Source: Rhodothermales bacterium
GTDB taxonomy: Bacteria > Bacteroidota > Rhodothermia > Rhodothermales > Bin80
Length of the DNA: 64,000 bases
Direction of reading: 5' to 3'
Assembly: GCA_958296045.1 (NCBI GenBank)
Contig: CATQHT010000003.1
Coordinates: 321,246 to 385,245 of the forward strand
Positions 1-9,451 of this stretch are shown here, piece by piece. The notes beneath the pieces were generated by a model. The model saw only the letters and a program-made list of their open reading frames with translations, was not told the origin of the DNA and searched no databases. The translations under genes were made by a program, and so were the position numbers. Positions within the stretch are counted from its first letter, which is position 1. The number at the start of each line of letters is the position of its first letter.

Positions 1-137
1 AGCGGCACATTAAGGGTGATGCTGCGCGTTAGCCGGCTGCGAATGGACACCTCGCGAGGCATAACACGCGAGCGGTCCGGCAGAAGCAACACGTCGTCGT
101 ACGTTAGACCATCAAGGGTGATCTTGTCCAGCAGCAT
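1..137 (-). CDS. guaB: IMP dehydrogenase, N-terminal 45 codons (cut by window edge)
   Basis: Reading the minus strand from the ATG at 137 gives a peptide starting [20 protein letters not shown], followed by a [12 protein letters not shown] segment. This is the conserved N-terminus of IMP dehydrogenase, the NAD-dependent enzyme that oxidises IMP to XMP in guanine nucleotide synthesis. Only the first 45 codons are inside the window; the CBS and catalytic-loop regions lie beyond position 1. It begins 15 bp after the rluB stop on the same strand, so it may be co-transcribed with the scpA-scpB-rluB run. The call rests on the N-terminal motif alone, but that motif is distinctive. Confidence 0.88.
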   Translation of the reverse strand, partial: MLLDKITLDGLTYDDVLLLPDRSRVMPREVSIRSRLTRSITLNVP

Positions 138-152
138 AGGCGTGTGGATACC

Positions 153-950
153 TTACTTGTGCGCTAAGGAGGATGAGCGCATGCCTGTTATCCGCTTCAG
201 GCGCGCGATTTCTTGGGGCTGGAGTCGCCGCCACCTTCCGCGACGCACCCCTTTGGTAGTGAGGTGGGCGTATCCTACCCGTTCTAGGCGCGTCACCTGG
301 TGCCCAAGGGCTGCTATCATTCGCCGAATCTGACGGTTGCGTCCCTGGTGCAGCTCGATCCCCAAAAGGCGGGGATCTTCTGGACGTACATGCGCTGCCT
401 GGTCCGCCAGCGCGAGTCCATCCTCTAGCGTGATGCCGCTCTGCAGCCGCCTGACGGCTGCCACGGAAACCGGCTCTACCGTTTGCACGAGGTAGCGCTT
501 GGGGACACAATACCGGGGATGCATCAGCCGGTGACCGAGTTCGCCATCGGAAGTTAACAGCAGCACGCCGATCGTGTCCCGGTCCAGACGCCCTACCGAA
601 AACAAACCGGAGCGCAGCGGTTCCGGTATGAGGTCCATCACTGTATTACGCGCATGCTCATCACGCGCCGTGGAGATGGTATCCTTCGGCTTGTTCAAGA
701 GCAGATACTCAAACCTGCGCGGCGACACCTGACGGCCGTTGACTTCCACGGTGTCTTCACGACATACCTGATGCCAATAGGTGCGCACCACCTTCCCGTT
801 GACTTTGACCAGGCCACGGTCAATGAGTCCGTCTGCTGCGCGGCGCGAACATACGCCAGCCCGCGCCACATAACGATTCAGCCGACCCTCGAGGAGCCTC
901 TCCGGTGGGGGGTCACGGCGCCCGCGCGATGTTCTTCTGCGTTTCCGCAT
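153..950 (-). CDS. rluB: 23S rRNA pseudouridine synthase, RluB/RsuA family
   Basis: 265 residues. A basic N-terminal tail (about 1-22) precedes an S4-like RNA-binding domain (RLNRYVARAGVCSRRAADGL). The RsuA/RluB catalytic domain follows, with VGRLDRDTIGVLLLTSDGEL carrying the catalytic Asp of the GRLD motif, and HQGRNRQIRRM near the C-terminus. The enzyme isomerises uridine to pseudouridine in large-subunit rRNA. It lies 41 bp downstream of scpB, a conserved bacterial neighbourhood (scpA-scpB-rluB). The RluB assignment rather than RluE or RluF rests on that context and on the S4 domain. Confidence 0.9.
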   Translation of the reverse strand: MRKRRRTSRGRRDPPPERLLEGRLNRYVARAGVCSRRAADGLIDRGLVKVNGKVVRTYWHQVCREDTVEVNGRQVSPRRFEYLLLNKPKDTISTARDEHARNTVMDLIPEPLRSGLFSVGRLDRDTIGVLLLTSDGELGHRLMHPRYCVPKRYLVQTVEPVSVAAVRRLQSGITLEDGLALADQAAHVRPEDPRLLGIELHQGRNRQIRRMIAALGHQVTRLERVGYAHLTTKGVRRGRWRRLQPQEIARLKRITGMRSSSLAHK

Positions 951-991
951 CCAGAATACAATAAAGGCACAGCGAATGGCTGTGCCCGGCG

Positions 992-1639
992 TTACGGCTG
1001 CTCGGCTTCGGTCGCGCCGCTAAGGCCTTGCAGCATGAACAGGCGTGCCTTTTCCTGGCTGAACGAAGGATCCGATAACAACTCCTCAATCCCACGAAGG
1101 TTCGGCAACGCGTCGAGATCCGGCAGGCCGAACTCTTCCAGAAAACGTTGCGTCGTGCCGTAAAGCAATGGCCGGCCCACGGCCTCTGAACGCCCCACCA
1201 CATCAACTAGGCCGATGTCGAGAAGTTTGCGCAGCGCGTAGTCAGCATCTACGCCGCGGACATGACTGACGTCCGGCCGTGAGGCGGGCTGGCGGTAGCA
1301 GAGGATGGCCAGCGTTTCCATCAGCGGTAAGGTCAGCTTTCGGCGCCGTTCTCGTCGCAAAAACACCTCCAGAAGAGGAGCCATCTCCGCGGTGGTAGTC
1401 ATCCGGTATCCCCCTGCCCAGTGACGGATGCGCAGCACATGTCCCTGCGCATCATACCGAGCATTTAGGCTTTCAACGGCTTGCGTGATCGCATCGGCAT
1501 CCGGCGCAGGTTCCGCCATCACCTCGCCGATGACCGCGACTATGCGGCTGGCCGCCACGGGTACGTCTGAAGCAAAGATCAGCGCTTCAACGGCAGCCTC
1601 TAGTCTGCCTTGTGTCGACTTATCCACCGGACGCTCCAA
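992..1639 (-). CDS. scpB: Segregation and condensation protein B
   Basis: 215 residues. The protein shows the ScpB winged-helix pattern: EAAVEALIFASDVPV near the N-terminus, then LTLPLMETLAILCYRQP and VDADYALRKLLDIGLVDVVG, ending around TTQRFLEEFGLPDLDALP. ScpB binds the ScpA kleisin and SMC to form the chromosome-condensing SMC complex at the nucleoid. Its start overlaps the end of scpA by 20 bp, which fits translational coupling of the two subunits. Length is typical for the family. Confidence 0.93.
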   Translation of the reverse strand: MERPVDKSTQGRLEAAVEALIFASDVPVAASRIVAVIGEVMAEPAPDADAITQAVESLNARYDAQGHVLRIRHWAGGYRMTTTAEMAPLLEVFLRRERRRKLTLPLMETLAILCYRQPASRPDVSHVRGVDADYALRKLLDIGLVDVVGRSEAVGRPLLYGTTQRFLEEFGLPDLDALPNLRGIEELLSDPSFSQEKARLFMLQGLSGATEAEQP

Positions 1640-2336
1640 GTGCTAGCACGAAATCGTCATCGAATGCAGTAGATACCAGCACCACAAGGCCCCGCTGTAT
1701 CAGCTCCAGGATCGCCAAAAACGTCGTAATGACAAAGATCCTGTTCCTGCCTCGGATAAGGCGTGAGAATTCAAGATCCCTGCCCACCGTCAATGCCTTT
1801 ATCACGAATTGCTGCTGCTGCTCCACGGTGCAGTCTCGCGCACGGATTACGAGCGCAGGCGCCTCTGGCGCTTCGGTTAGCACGCGCCGCAGAGCGCGGA
1901 TCAGGTGATAGACCGAAGCATTGATCAGCACCTCTTGGGGTTCGGCGCGCGCAGGCGCTGAAGCGCTGCCACGCGTATAGAGCGCTGCACGCAGCTCCTG
2001 GATCGTCGCCAGCCTTTCGGCCGCTTCCTTGTAACGGCGGTACTCCAGCAGTCGCTCCACTAGCGCTAAGCGCGGATCTTCTGTTTCCTGGTCGGAAGCC
2101 TCTGGTGCCGGCTTGGGCAGCAGCATTCGCACCTTGATGCTGATCAGGTAGGCCGCCAGAAGCAGAAAGTCTGCCACACCGTCCAGATCCACCGCTTCCA
2201 TGCGGCGCACATGCGTCAGGTACTCATCAGTGATGCGGGCGATAGGAATGTCAAAGATATCCAGCTCTTCGCGCTGAATCAGAAACAGCAGCAGGTCGAG
2301 CGGCCCGTCAAAGTCTCGAAGCTTTACGCGATACAC
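1620..2336 (-). CDS. scpA: Segregation and condensation protein A (kleisin)
   Basis: 238 residues with a GTG start at 2336. The N-terminus YRVKLRDFDGPLDLLLFLIQ is the classic ScpA signature and is followed by EELDIFDIPIARITDEYL. The protein is the kleisin that bridges the SMC heads and recruits ScpB. It starts 4 bp after the epimerase stop, and its 3' end overlaps scpB by 20 bp, so the three genes are probably read from one transcript. The GTG start is chosen because the signature begins immediately after it. Confidence 0.93.
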   Translation of the reverse strand: MYRVKLRDFDGPLDLLLFLIQREELDIFDIPIARITDEYLTHVRRMEAVDLDGVADFLLLAAYLISIKVRMLLPKPAPEASDQETEDPRLALVERLLEYRRYKEAAERLATIQELRAALYTRGSASAPARAEPQEVLINASVYHLIRALRRVLTEAPEAPALVIRARDCTVEQQQQFVIKALTVGRDLEFSRLIRGRNRIFVITTFLAILELIQRGLVVLVSTAFDDDFVLALGASGG

Positions 2337-2339
2337 ACT

Positions 2340-3278
2340 CTATGGGCGCCACTGGGAAGCGAACCATGTGGCGGTTTCGCCGAGCCCGTTGCGCATGGAA
2401 TATTCGGGATCCCAATGCAACACCTCCCGGGCCAAATTGCAGCCCAGAACGCTGCGGCGCTGTTCGCCTTGTTTTGCCTTAGCATGACGGTGACGACCGG
2501 AGATCCCCATAGCTTGGCATATCTGGGCAAACAGGTCAACCACGCTAGTTTCGTGGCCGGTACCGATGTTGACCGCACATGAGGGGCCATCATAGGACAG
2601 CGCTGCCAGGTTGGCGCGGGCCACATCTTTGACATATACATAGTCTCGCGTCTGCAAGCCATCGCCATTGATGACTACGGACATGCCATCTAGGACACGC
2701 TGCATAAATATGGCGACCACTCCTGCTTCTCCGTGCGGGTTCTGGCGCGGACCGTACACGTTACCATACCTGAGCGCCATGTACTCTATCCCATACTCTT
2801 TCGCGTAGAACGCAAGATACTTTTCTGAAGCGAGCTTGGTGATGCCGTACGGCGACACAGGACGCAGTGCATGATCTTCCAATTGGGGCACCGCCTCCGG
2901 CTCCCCGTATATCGCACCGCCAGTGGAGGCGAAGATAATCCTTTTCAGCCCGTGATGCCGCCCGGATTCCATCAGGTTCAGAAGCCCCAACAGATTAACG
3001 CTCAAGTCAAAGGCCGGATCTTCCACGGAGCGGCGCACATCCATCTGAGCAGCGTGGTGGACGATGACCTCATATCGTTCTTTTTTCAGCAGATCGGCGG
3101 TGTCTTGCGCGCGGACATCGAGCTGGTGAAGCGGCACCTTGCGCCCCAGGTTCTGTCGGCGCCCGGTAGAGAGGTCGTCCAACACCTGGACCTCATGGCC
3201 GGCTGTCACCAGCAGGTCCGTCACATGCGATCCGATAAAGCCGGCGCCGCCGGTTACAAGAATTTTGGAGCTCTTCAT
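2340..3278 (-). CDS. NAD-dependent sugar-nucleotide epimerase (extended SDR, GalE-like)
   Basis: 312 residues. The N-terminal Rossmann motif ILVTGGAGFIGSHV binds NAD(P). Catalytic-site motifs of extended short-chain dehydrogenases are visible: FASTGGAIYG with the Ser/Thr, and SPYGITKLASEKYL with the YxxxK pair. RYGNVYGPRQNP and RDYVYVKDVARA are typical of UDP-glucose 4-epimerase and UDP-sugar dehydratase relatives. It probably interconverts UDP-sugars for surface polysaccharide; the exact substrate cannot be read from sequence. It lies between the FG-GAP lipoprotein gene and scpA on the same strand. Confidence 0.85.
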   Translation of the reverse strand: MKSSKILVTGGAGFIGSHVTDLLVTAGHEVQVLDDLSTGRRQNLGRKVPLHQLDVRAQDTADLLKKERYEVIVHHAAQMDVRRSVEDPAFDLSVNLLGLLNLMESGRHHGLKRIIFASTGGAIYGEPEAVPQLEDHALRPVSPYGITKLASEKYLAFYAKEYGIEYMALRYGNVYGPRQNPHGEAGVVAIFMQRVLDGMSVVINGDGLQTRDYVYVKDVARANLAALSYDGPSCAVNIGTGHETSVVDLFAQICQAMGISGRHRHAKAKQGEQRRSVLGCNLAREVLHWDPEYSMRNGLGETATWFASQWRP

Positions 3279-3330
3279 GTCGGAATGTTAATGCTGCACC
3301 GCCTTATACTATGATCACCGGATGCCCATG

Positions 3331-6300
3331 TTACCGTACCCAGCGATATACCTCCAGGTGGCCGTCGCTGCTCGCAACCAGTATAAGGTCTTGCCCTCGC
3401 GAGTCTATCTGTCGCAGCTCCCGCACATCCTGCGCGGCCTGCAACCCGGCGCCCGGCACAATCGTGAAGCCCATAGCGCCATCCCCAAGCAAAAGCCGCC
3501 CCCGCCCCGCATCCTGGCGGCCTACTGCCGCGCGCATGCCGAATAGGTTTCCAGCGGTAATGATGTCTAGATTGGAATCCCTGTTGTAGTCCCCAATGAG
3601 TAGGGCCTGCACCGGAGCGACCTGCGCCAGGATGGGAAGATCATGACGCTGCAGCGTGCGGCCCTTCAGGTTTTCGAATACCGAGGAGGCAGCCACAGAT
3701 GCCTGCAGATGCTGGGCTACGCTTCGTTCAGCATCTCTTAGAACATCTCCAAAGGTAGCAGCGGCATAAGTAGCGTGGGTCGGAAAGCGCCGTGCCATAG
3801 ACGGCAACTGCATCACCAGTTCGTCGCGCCAGTGAACCAGCACTCTCTCCTGGCCGACTACTGCACTCATCAGAGGGTCGACCGTACCATTGCGGTCAAA
3901 GTCCGCCGCATGCAGAAACGCGGGGGCCTCCAGACTCAGCCGAAGCTGCGTGTTGAGTCCGCGGTTGCCTGCTATCAGGTCCAGATCACCGTCGCGGTCC
4001 AGATCTGCAGCCGCGAGCGCATTCCAGAATCCGTGGGTCCAATCTAGAGCAAGCTCCTCGGTGATCTCTTCAAATTTGCCAGTGTCGCTCACTGCAAACA
4101 CCCGTATCGGCATCCATTCCCCGGCGATCACGAGCTCTCTTGCAGCATCACCGGTAAGATCCACCCATATGGCGTCGATCACCATCCCCGGGCGCAAGAG
4201 TGACGGCGCGGCTTCTGCAGTGATATCCACAAACGCTCCAGACGAATTGCGGAGAACATAGCTCCGCGGAGGCCGCGGAAACTGTCCCGTACGCACACGG
4301 CCGCCCACAAACAGATCGAGGTCGCCATCCACATCGAAGTCGTGCGCAGCAACGGTCGACGTGCTGGTGTACATCTGGGGCAATGCGGCTGGATCATGCT
4401 CCAGCCGCCCGTATCCCGCGTTGATGTACAGTCGATCCTGGTACAACGCATCCTCGTCGGGCGCGCTACTGCCCCCGCTTACAACATACAGGTCCAGGTC
4501 TAGGTCCCCATCCGCGTCAAAAAACAGGGCATCTACGTCCTCATAATCGCGATGCTCATGTAAGATCTGCAACGTAATAGCCATAAATGTGCCGTCTACC
4601 TGCTGCAGGAAAAGCTGTGACGCCTGTCCTCTGGCCCCGCCTGCGAACACATCCTCCAGCCCATCCTGATTGATGTCCCCGACGGCAAGCGCTGGTCCCT
4701 CCCTAGAGTACATCTGAGGCAGTAGCGGATCGCGATCAAAGTCCATAAAAGCGTTTTCACGATGATGGAATGTCAGACCGGTCCCTAGATCAGGCACAAA
4801 CATCTTTGCAGGGCGCGCATCTTCCTTCATAGGGGCCACCGGCTCGGCTAGCTCATACGCCACCGTCAGATTCTCGCCCATAGCGATAGCAGGCATCAAT
4901 TGTCTCAATCCGTCGGGCCAAGTTACCGTCACCGCCACATCTTCGACCTCGCCCGTTGCAAATATCAGCCTTGGCTCCACGGACGACAAGTAGCCTCTCA
5001 CGGGTACCAGCTCCCGGTACCAAGATTCGCCATCTGCAGTGACCTGGACTTTGGCGCCAACCCCGTAGCGGTTGCCAGGCGGGCCTTGCAACCGGACCAC
5101 TAGCGACTGGCCTTGCGCGTTATTGCGATAGATGTGTACCGGTTCGTTTGTGTTGCTAATGATGATGTCAAAGTCGCCGTCGTTATCCAGGTCCGCGTAC
5201 GCTGCTCCGCTGGAAAAAGTCGGCCGGCCGAGGCCCCAAGCTTCGGTCCGGTCTACAAACTGCAAAGAGCTTCCTCCCTGAAAGATGTAGTTGCTAACCG
5301 GCGTTGACGGCATTTGACGGATCAGCTCCAACGTGGAGACGCTGCCTTCGTCGCGTCGGGCACGCTCCTGTGCTTCATGCAGCGTCGTCTTGAGAAAGTC
5401 CAGGTTGGTGTAGTCCCTTAAGTACCCATTAGTGACTAGCAAGTCGTCACTGCCATCCAAGTTGAAGTCTGCAAAGAGGGCCGCCCAGCTCCAGTCAGTA
5501 TTCGATATGCCCACGAGCTGGCCGACCTCCAGGTAATCCTCACCGGTGCTGACATGCAGCATGTTGCGCATGTACTGTTCGTGGAAGCCATCTGCACGAA
5601 ACTGGGCGTAGAATCGATGGTCTTCAGGCCCCTTGAGAATCTTCTGCCGATAGTTGCCTTCAGCCAGCATGTCCAGCGTAACGATGTCGGGTCGGCCATC
5701 CCGGTTGATGTCCGCGATATCCGCGCCCATCGACGAGTACGAGGTATGGCCTAGGTACTGGCGAATCGATTCTGCAAAGGTGCCGTCCTGCTGGCTGATG
5801 TATAGGTAATCGTCTTCTATGTAGTCGTTGGACACATACAGGTCGGGCCAGCCATCCATGTTGATGTCACTTGTTACCACGCTCAGGCCAAACCCTATCG
5901 GATTGCTGATGATGCCTGCCTGCTGACTGACATCTGTGAAGTAGCCGCCGTCGTTGCGCAGCAGCTTGTCTCCAGCGAGTGAGTCCCGCTGCATGCGCAC
6001 GAATTCGACCAGGAAGTTGGAAAACCGCCGGATGGAATGGTTCAGAAGAAACACGTCCAGATCCCCATCGCGATCGTAGTCAAGAAATGTGGCGTGGGTG
6101 GTATAGGCCGCGTCATCTAAGCCATATGCAGCGGCCTGCTCCGAAAACGTCCCGTCACGGTTGTTGACGTAAAGCAGGTTTCGGCGTCGGTGCGACGCCA
6201 CGTTGCCGCTGCGCCCTACATACACATCCAGCCATCCGTCATCGTTAATATCTACCATGGTGACACCTGTATGCCACGAAGGCTCGTGGCGAATGCCAGC

Positions 6301-6645
6301 CTCCTGAGTGATATCCCGGAATTCGAGGTGACCCATATTCAGGTACAGACGATCCGGCGACATGTTCGCCACGAAATAGAGGTCCGGCAGGCCATCATTG
6401 TTGATGTCTCCCGCCGCTACGCCCGCCCCGTTGTAGAAGTACTCGTATTCCAGAACGTTGAATCCTTCGCGCTCAACTACGGTATTGACGAACGAGACTC
6501 CCGTGTCTTCTGGTGCCAGGAGGGTGAAAAGAGGCGCATCCGATCCGCTGCTGCACGCAGCGTGCAAGCACAGTCCAGCCACCAACAACACGGCTGGCCA
6601 GCGACGGGTATGAATGTTACGGGTGGTGTGAATCTGCAGGTGCAA
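3331..6645 (-). CDS. FG-GAP/VCBS repeat lipoprotein with ASPIC/UnbV domain
   Basis: 1104 residues. The hydrophobic N-terminus ends in a likely lipobox (LHAAC), suggesting an envelope lipoprotein. The body consists of repeated calcium-loop motifs such as DINNDGLPDLYFV, DYDRDGDLDVFLL and DFNLDGSDDLLV, typical of FG-GAP/VCBS beta-propeller blades. Mid-protein (about 500-600) the segment VPVRGYLSSVEPRLIFATG matches the ASPIC/UnbV module. Such proteins are often found near SusC/SusD systems in Bacteroidota and Rhodothermota; a role in surface binding or adhesion is inferred, not shown. It is divergent from the GWxTD gene with an 82-bp spacer. Confidence 0.85.
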   Translation of the reverse strand: MHLQIHTTRNIHTRRWPAVLLVAGLCLHAACSSGSDAPLFTLLAPEDTGVSFVNTVVEREGFNVLEYEYFYNGAGVAAGDINNDGLPDLYFVANMSPDRLYLNMGHLEFRDITQEAGIRHEPSWHTGVTMVDINDDGWLDVYVGRSGNVASHRRRNLLYVNNRDGTFSEQAAAYGLDDAAYTTHATFLDYDRDGDLDVFLLNHSIRRFSNFLVEFVRMQRDSLAGDKLLRNDGGYFTDVSQQAGIISNPIGFGLSVVTSDINMDGWPDLYVSNDYIEDDYLYISQQDGTFAESIRQYLGHTSYSSMGADIADINRDGRPDIVTLDMLAEGNYRQKILKGPEDHRFYAQFRADGFHEQYMRNMLHVSTGEDYLEVGQLVGISNTDWSWAALFADFNLDGSDDLLVTNGYLRDYTNLDFLKTTLHEAQERARRDEGSVSTLELIRQMPSTPVSNYIFQGGSSLQFVDRTEAWGLGRPTFSSGAAYADLDNDGDFDIIISNTNEPVHIYRNNAQGQSLVVRLQGPPGNRYGVGAKVQVTADGESWYRELVPVRGYLSSVEPRLIFATGEVEDVAVTVTWPDGLRQLMPAIAMGENLTVAYELAEPVAPMKEDARPAKMFVPDLGTGLTFHHRENAFMDFDRDPLLPQMYSREGPALAVGDINQDGLEDVFAGGARGQASQLFLQQVDGTFMAITLQILHEHRDYEDVDALFFDADGDLDLDLYVVSGGSSAPDEDALYQDRLYINAGYGRLEHDPAALPQMYTSTSTVAAHDFDVDGDLDLFVGGRVRTGQFPRPPRSYVLRNSSGAFVDITAEAAPSLLRPGMVIDAIWVDLTGDAARELVIAGEWMPIRVFAVSDTGKFEEITEELALDWTHGFWNALAAADLDRDGDLDLIAGNRGLNTQLRLSLEAPAFLHAADFDRNGTVDPLMSAVVGQERVLVHWRDELVMQLPSMARRFPTHATYAAATFGDVLRDAERSVAQHLQASVAASSVFENLKGRTLQRHDLPILAQVAPVQALLIGDYNRDSNLDIITAGNLFGMRAAVGRQDAGRGRLLLGDGAMGFTIVPGAGLQAAQDVRELRQIDSRGQDLILVASSDGHLEVYRWVR

Positions 6646-6727
6646 GTGTAGTGGACTCAGGAGGCGATGCGACTAATGTAGGCACGCCGCGTACCATCAA
6701 ATCTGTTCAGGGTTCACTGCGTGTTGG

Positions 6728-8488
6728 GTGATGGCTCGACTGAGACTGATTGTGTTCTTCGGCGCCCTGGTGCCGTGGGCGCAAGCTCAGGAGTATCGTC
6801 CAGGAGTCCAGTCTCTTCACTGGCAGATAATGGGCGTATTTGACAGGGGCCAAGCGAACGCCTTTTCAGTTGCCGCGGAAGAATATCTAAAGCTGCTACG
6901 CGCCATCCCCCACGTTTCAGACCCAGAGGAGGTCCAGATCGCGCGTCAGCACCTGCGGTATATAGGCATGGTGATGGATCCAGAGGATCCGGCCCACGCG
7001 ACGCTGAAGCTGCTGGAGGCGGGCACCGGCGGGCACATTGAAACCCTGATTAGTTGGTGGCATCGCCAAGATCCGCTGCCCTATTCTGAAAACAACGAGC
7101 GACTTCAAGAGCATCTGGCCCGCCTCGCCTTCGCACTGCGAGAGTACGGCCACGACAAGGACGAACGTGGCTTTGACGATCGCGGCCAAATCTACCTGAG
7201 GCTGGGAGCTCCATCCCGCAGCCAGGAAATCAAGATTCTGTCCGCAGGCACTTGGCTCAACCCGTACTCCGCCCGTCTTCCAGACAACGAGTTCTGGGTC
7301 TACCGGCAGATAGATAAGGAGGCGCATTACCTCTTTGTGCGCTCCTCACGGAGCCAACCGTACAAGGTGGCGGGTGCGCAGGACCTGATTCCGCGCGACT
7401 TGATGGCCAGTCGCCGCCGCGTCGGGCTGCTAATCCCTGTGCTAGAGGAGATCTTTGCGCAGCTGGCTCTGGCCCATCCGCACTATGGCACTACGTATGA
7501 TGCGCTTAACAGCTTTATGAATATTCCAGGCTACAGCCAGTCTGGTGCCTATCAGTTTGTGCGACGCGTGACGGACAAGATGCGTCTGGATGAAGATTTC
7601 TACGACCGCAACAGGCAGCATATCATCCCGGTGGCGTTTTCCAATACGCTGGGTGGTGCTGCTACACTGGAGCCATTCTTGCGCTGGGCACGCTTTCTTG
7701 AGCCAGACGGGAGGACGCGCATCGAGCTGTACTGGGAACTTTCCAGGGACGCGCTGGCGCCCAGCCGGCGGCTGCTTCGACGCCTGGAAAGGGAAGGTCA
7801 CAAGCCCACGGCACGGTACCTCATCACTTTTTCTGCGGCACTCCGCGATTCGAGCTTCAGGATCGGATCCGCGGACACCAGGCACTACTCCGTGTCCACC
7901 GCGCTGAGCAGACCTGTGCAAACGCAGGTCTGGTCTACGGTGAGCCAGCATCCTCTGACACACTTAGCATTGCAATGGGAGCAGCGGTGGGCCAGTCCGC
8001 AAGAAGACGGGACCATAGCGGCGGGCGCCACGCTGAAGCTTGCTACACGCAACCTGGATTCTCTGCAGGTGCTAAGCGCTGATCCGACCCATTTGGAAAT
8101 GAGCGACATCAGACCGCTGCTTTTGGACCTGGAAGCGCCACAGGATAGCGGCGCCCCTTTTGCTGACACTAAGCTGACGCCTGACACGCCCTTAGCACTA
8201 CTTTTTGAAGTTTACCATCTGGCGTATGGCTTGTCGGACAGTACGCACTATACGGTGGAGTACCAGGTGGCATTCACGGGCATGCAAAACCGCCCTCCGC
8301 TTTCTGTAGCTTCCAGCTACCAGAGCGGCTCAAGAATGACCACCGAGCAGATAAGGCTGGACCTGAGTACGTGGCAAGAGGGTGGTGAAGTGCGTATTGC
8401 GGTCCGTGTGACGGACGAGGTTACTGGTCAACAAGCCGAGCGGCGGATCGATTTTGTTTTCGAAGCACCATCGGGCAGCAGACCGTAG
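6728..8488 (+). CDS. GWxTD-domain secreted protein
   Basis: 586 residues with a signal peptide (about 1-20, ending in WAQAQ). The segment ERGFDDRGQIYLRLGAPS matches the GWxTD domain hallmark (usually a DxRGxxYxxxGxP core). It is followed by a NEFWVYRQ segment that fits the aromatic W-x-Y part of the same domain. The first residues of the motif are GFDD rather than GWxTD. The function of the family is unknown; it is common in Bacteroidota, Rhodothermota and Acidobacteria envelopes. It is transcribed divergently from the FG-GAP/UnbV gene, so the two may share a control region at 6646-6727. Confidence 0.75.
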   Translation: MMARLRLIVFFGALVPWAQAQEYRPGVQSLHWQIMGVFDRGQANAFSVAAEEYLKLLRAIPHVSDPEEVQIARQHLRYIGMVMDPEDPAHATLKLLEAGTGGHIETLISWWHRQDPLPYSENNERLQEHLARLAFALREYGHDKDERGFDDRGQIYLRLGAPSRSQEIKILSAGTWLNPYSARLPDNEFWVYRQIDKEAHYLFVRSSRSQPYKVAGAQDLIPRDLMASRRRVGLLIPVLEEIFAQLALAHPHYGTTYDALNSFMNIPGYSQSGAYQFVRRVTDKMRLDEDFYDRNRQHIIPVAFSNTLGGAATLEPFLRWARFLEPDGRTRIELYWELSRDALAPSRRLLRRLEREGHKPTARYLITFSAALRDSSFRIGSADTRHYSVSTALSRPVQTQVWSTVSQHPLTHLALQWEQRWASPQEDGTIAAGATLKLATRNLDSLQVLSADPTHLEMSDIRPLLLDLEAPQDSGAPFADTKLTPDTPLALLFEVYHLAYGLSDSTHYTVEYQVAFTGMQNRPPLSVASSYQSGSRMTTEQIRLDLSTWQEGGEVRIAVRVTDEVTGQQAERRIDFVFEAPSGSRP

Positions 8489-9451
8489 CGTAGCATCCAC
8501 CGCGCCGTCTTCCCAACTAGAATCGTGCTCGGCTAGTCCCGAGCATATTGCCTGTGAGCCTGGGTACCGTCGCACTGCCGCCTGACCCAGACCATTAATC
8601 CTTCATGCTCTGGCGAAGCTCTTGAGACCTGTGCGGAGCGTTGGCCGTGCACTTTAATCCTCCTTGGACTGATCACCAGGATACCTGAAGCGAACAAAAG
8701 CGGAGGCACCCTCGGCGTTGTTGCACGGGGCCGTGCGCCAAGCAAGCTACGCACAAACGCTCAGATAGGCTATCCATGGGGCCCTTAAAGCTGTCGAACG
8801 AGCCAATGGAGGCAACCCAACGCTATAAGTTACGAATCCAACCTCGCGTGAATACTTGTCGAGGAGAAACCATGTCGGAAGGCGATTCTAGGTGCTGGCA
8901 ATCACCACCGAAAACTAGGCAATACGTGGACCTTGAACGATCAGACCCACGTAATGCTCTTGTAATGCGTACGTGTGTGCACTGGTTTCCGAATTCCGGT
9001 AAAAGGTCAAGAAAACGCTCTTTAACGGAAGTGGGCCACAATTAGTGGGAAGAGGGCTAGAAGGGGATTCTGGGGTTTGGTAGTCGGGTCCTGGCATCCA
9101 TAGGCGCCTTTTGGAGCTTGGGCAGGTGTTGGTGGTTGGGAATCGTCTTCAGTTTGGGTTCTGCATACATGAGAGCCAGCGCCATCCAGCGGTGGACCCC
9201 TCTGTGCCGAGCTTTTCCAACTGCAGATATTGCGCGTCAATCTGCCGACCCGGTTACTCGCTACGCCTCCCGCTTGATCCGTCTCCATTTCGGCTCGACC
9301 GCTTCCATCAAGCGCCAATCACCCAGCCTGTGTGCTCAGATCGAGAACTCGGTCACGGATGAATCGATTGCCCTCTGAGCCCCACTTTTTCCCTGACATA
9401 GCCTTGCTTAGATGGTAGGAAGTCCCCCCTCGCCATGACAAGATCTGAGTG
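8489..9451. other. Gene-poor interval between the GWxTD and susD genes
   Basis: About 960 bp with only short ORFs (under 100 codons). None has a recognisable domain, a convincing ribosome-binding site or compositional support. I see no tRNA cloverleaf, insertion-sequence end or clear terminator hairpin with a T-run. It may hold decayed DNA or 3' untranslated sequence of the two convergent flanking genes. Confidence 0.5.

Noticed and set aside
9118..9378. 86-codon plus-strand ORF between the GWxTD and susD genes
   Set aside because: No family, no convincing ribosome-binding site, and an overlapping frame of similar length.
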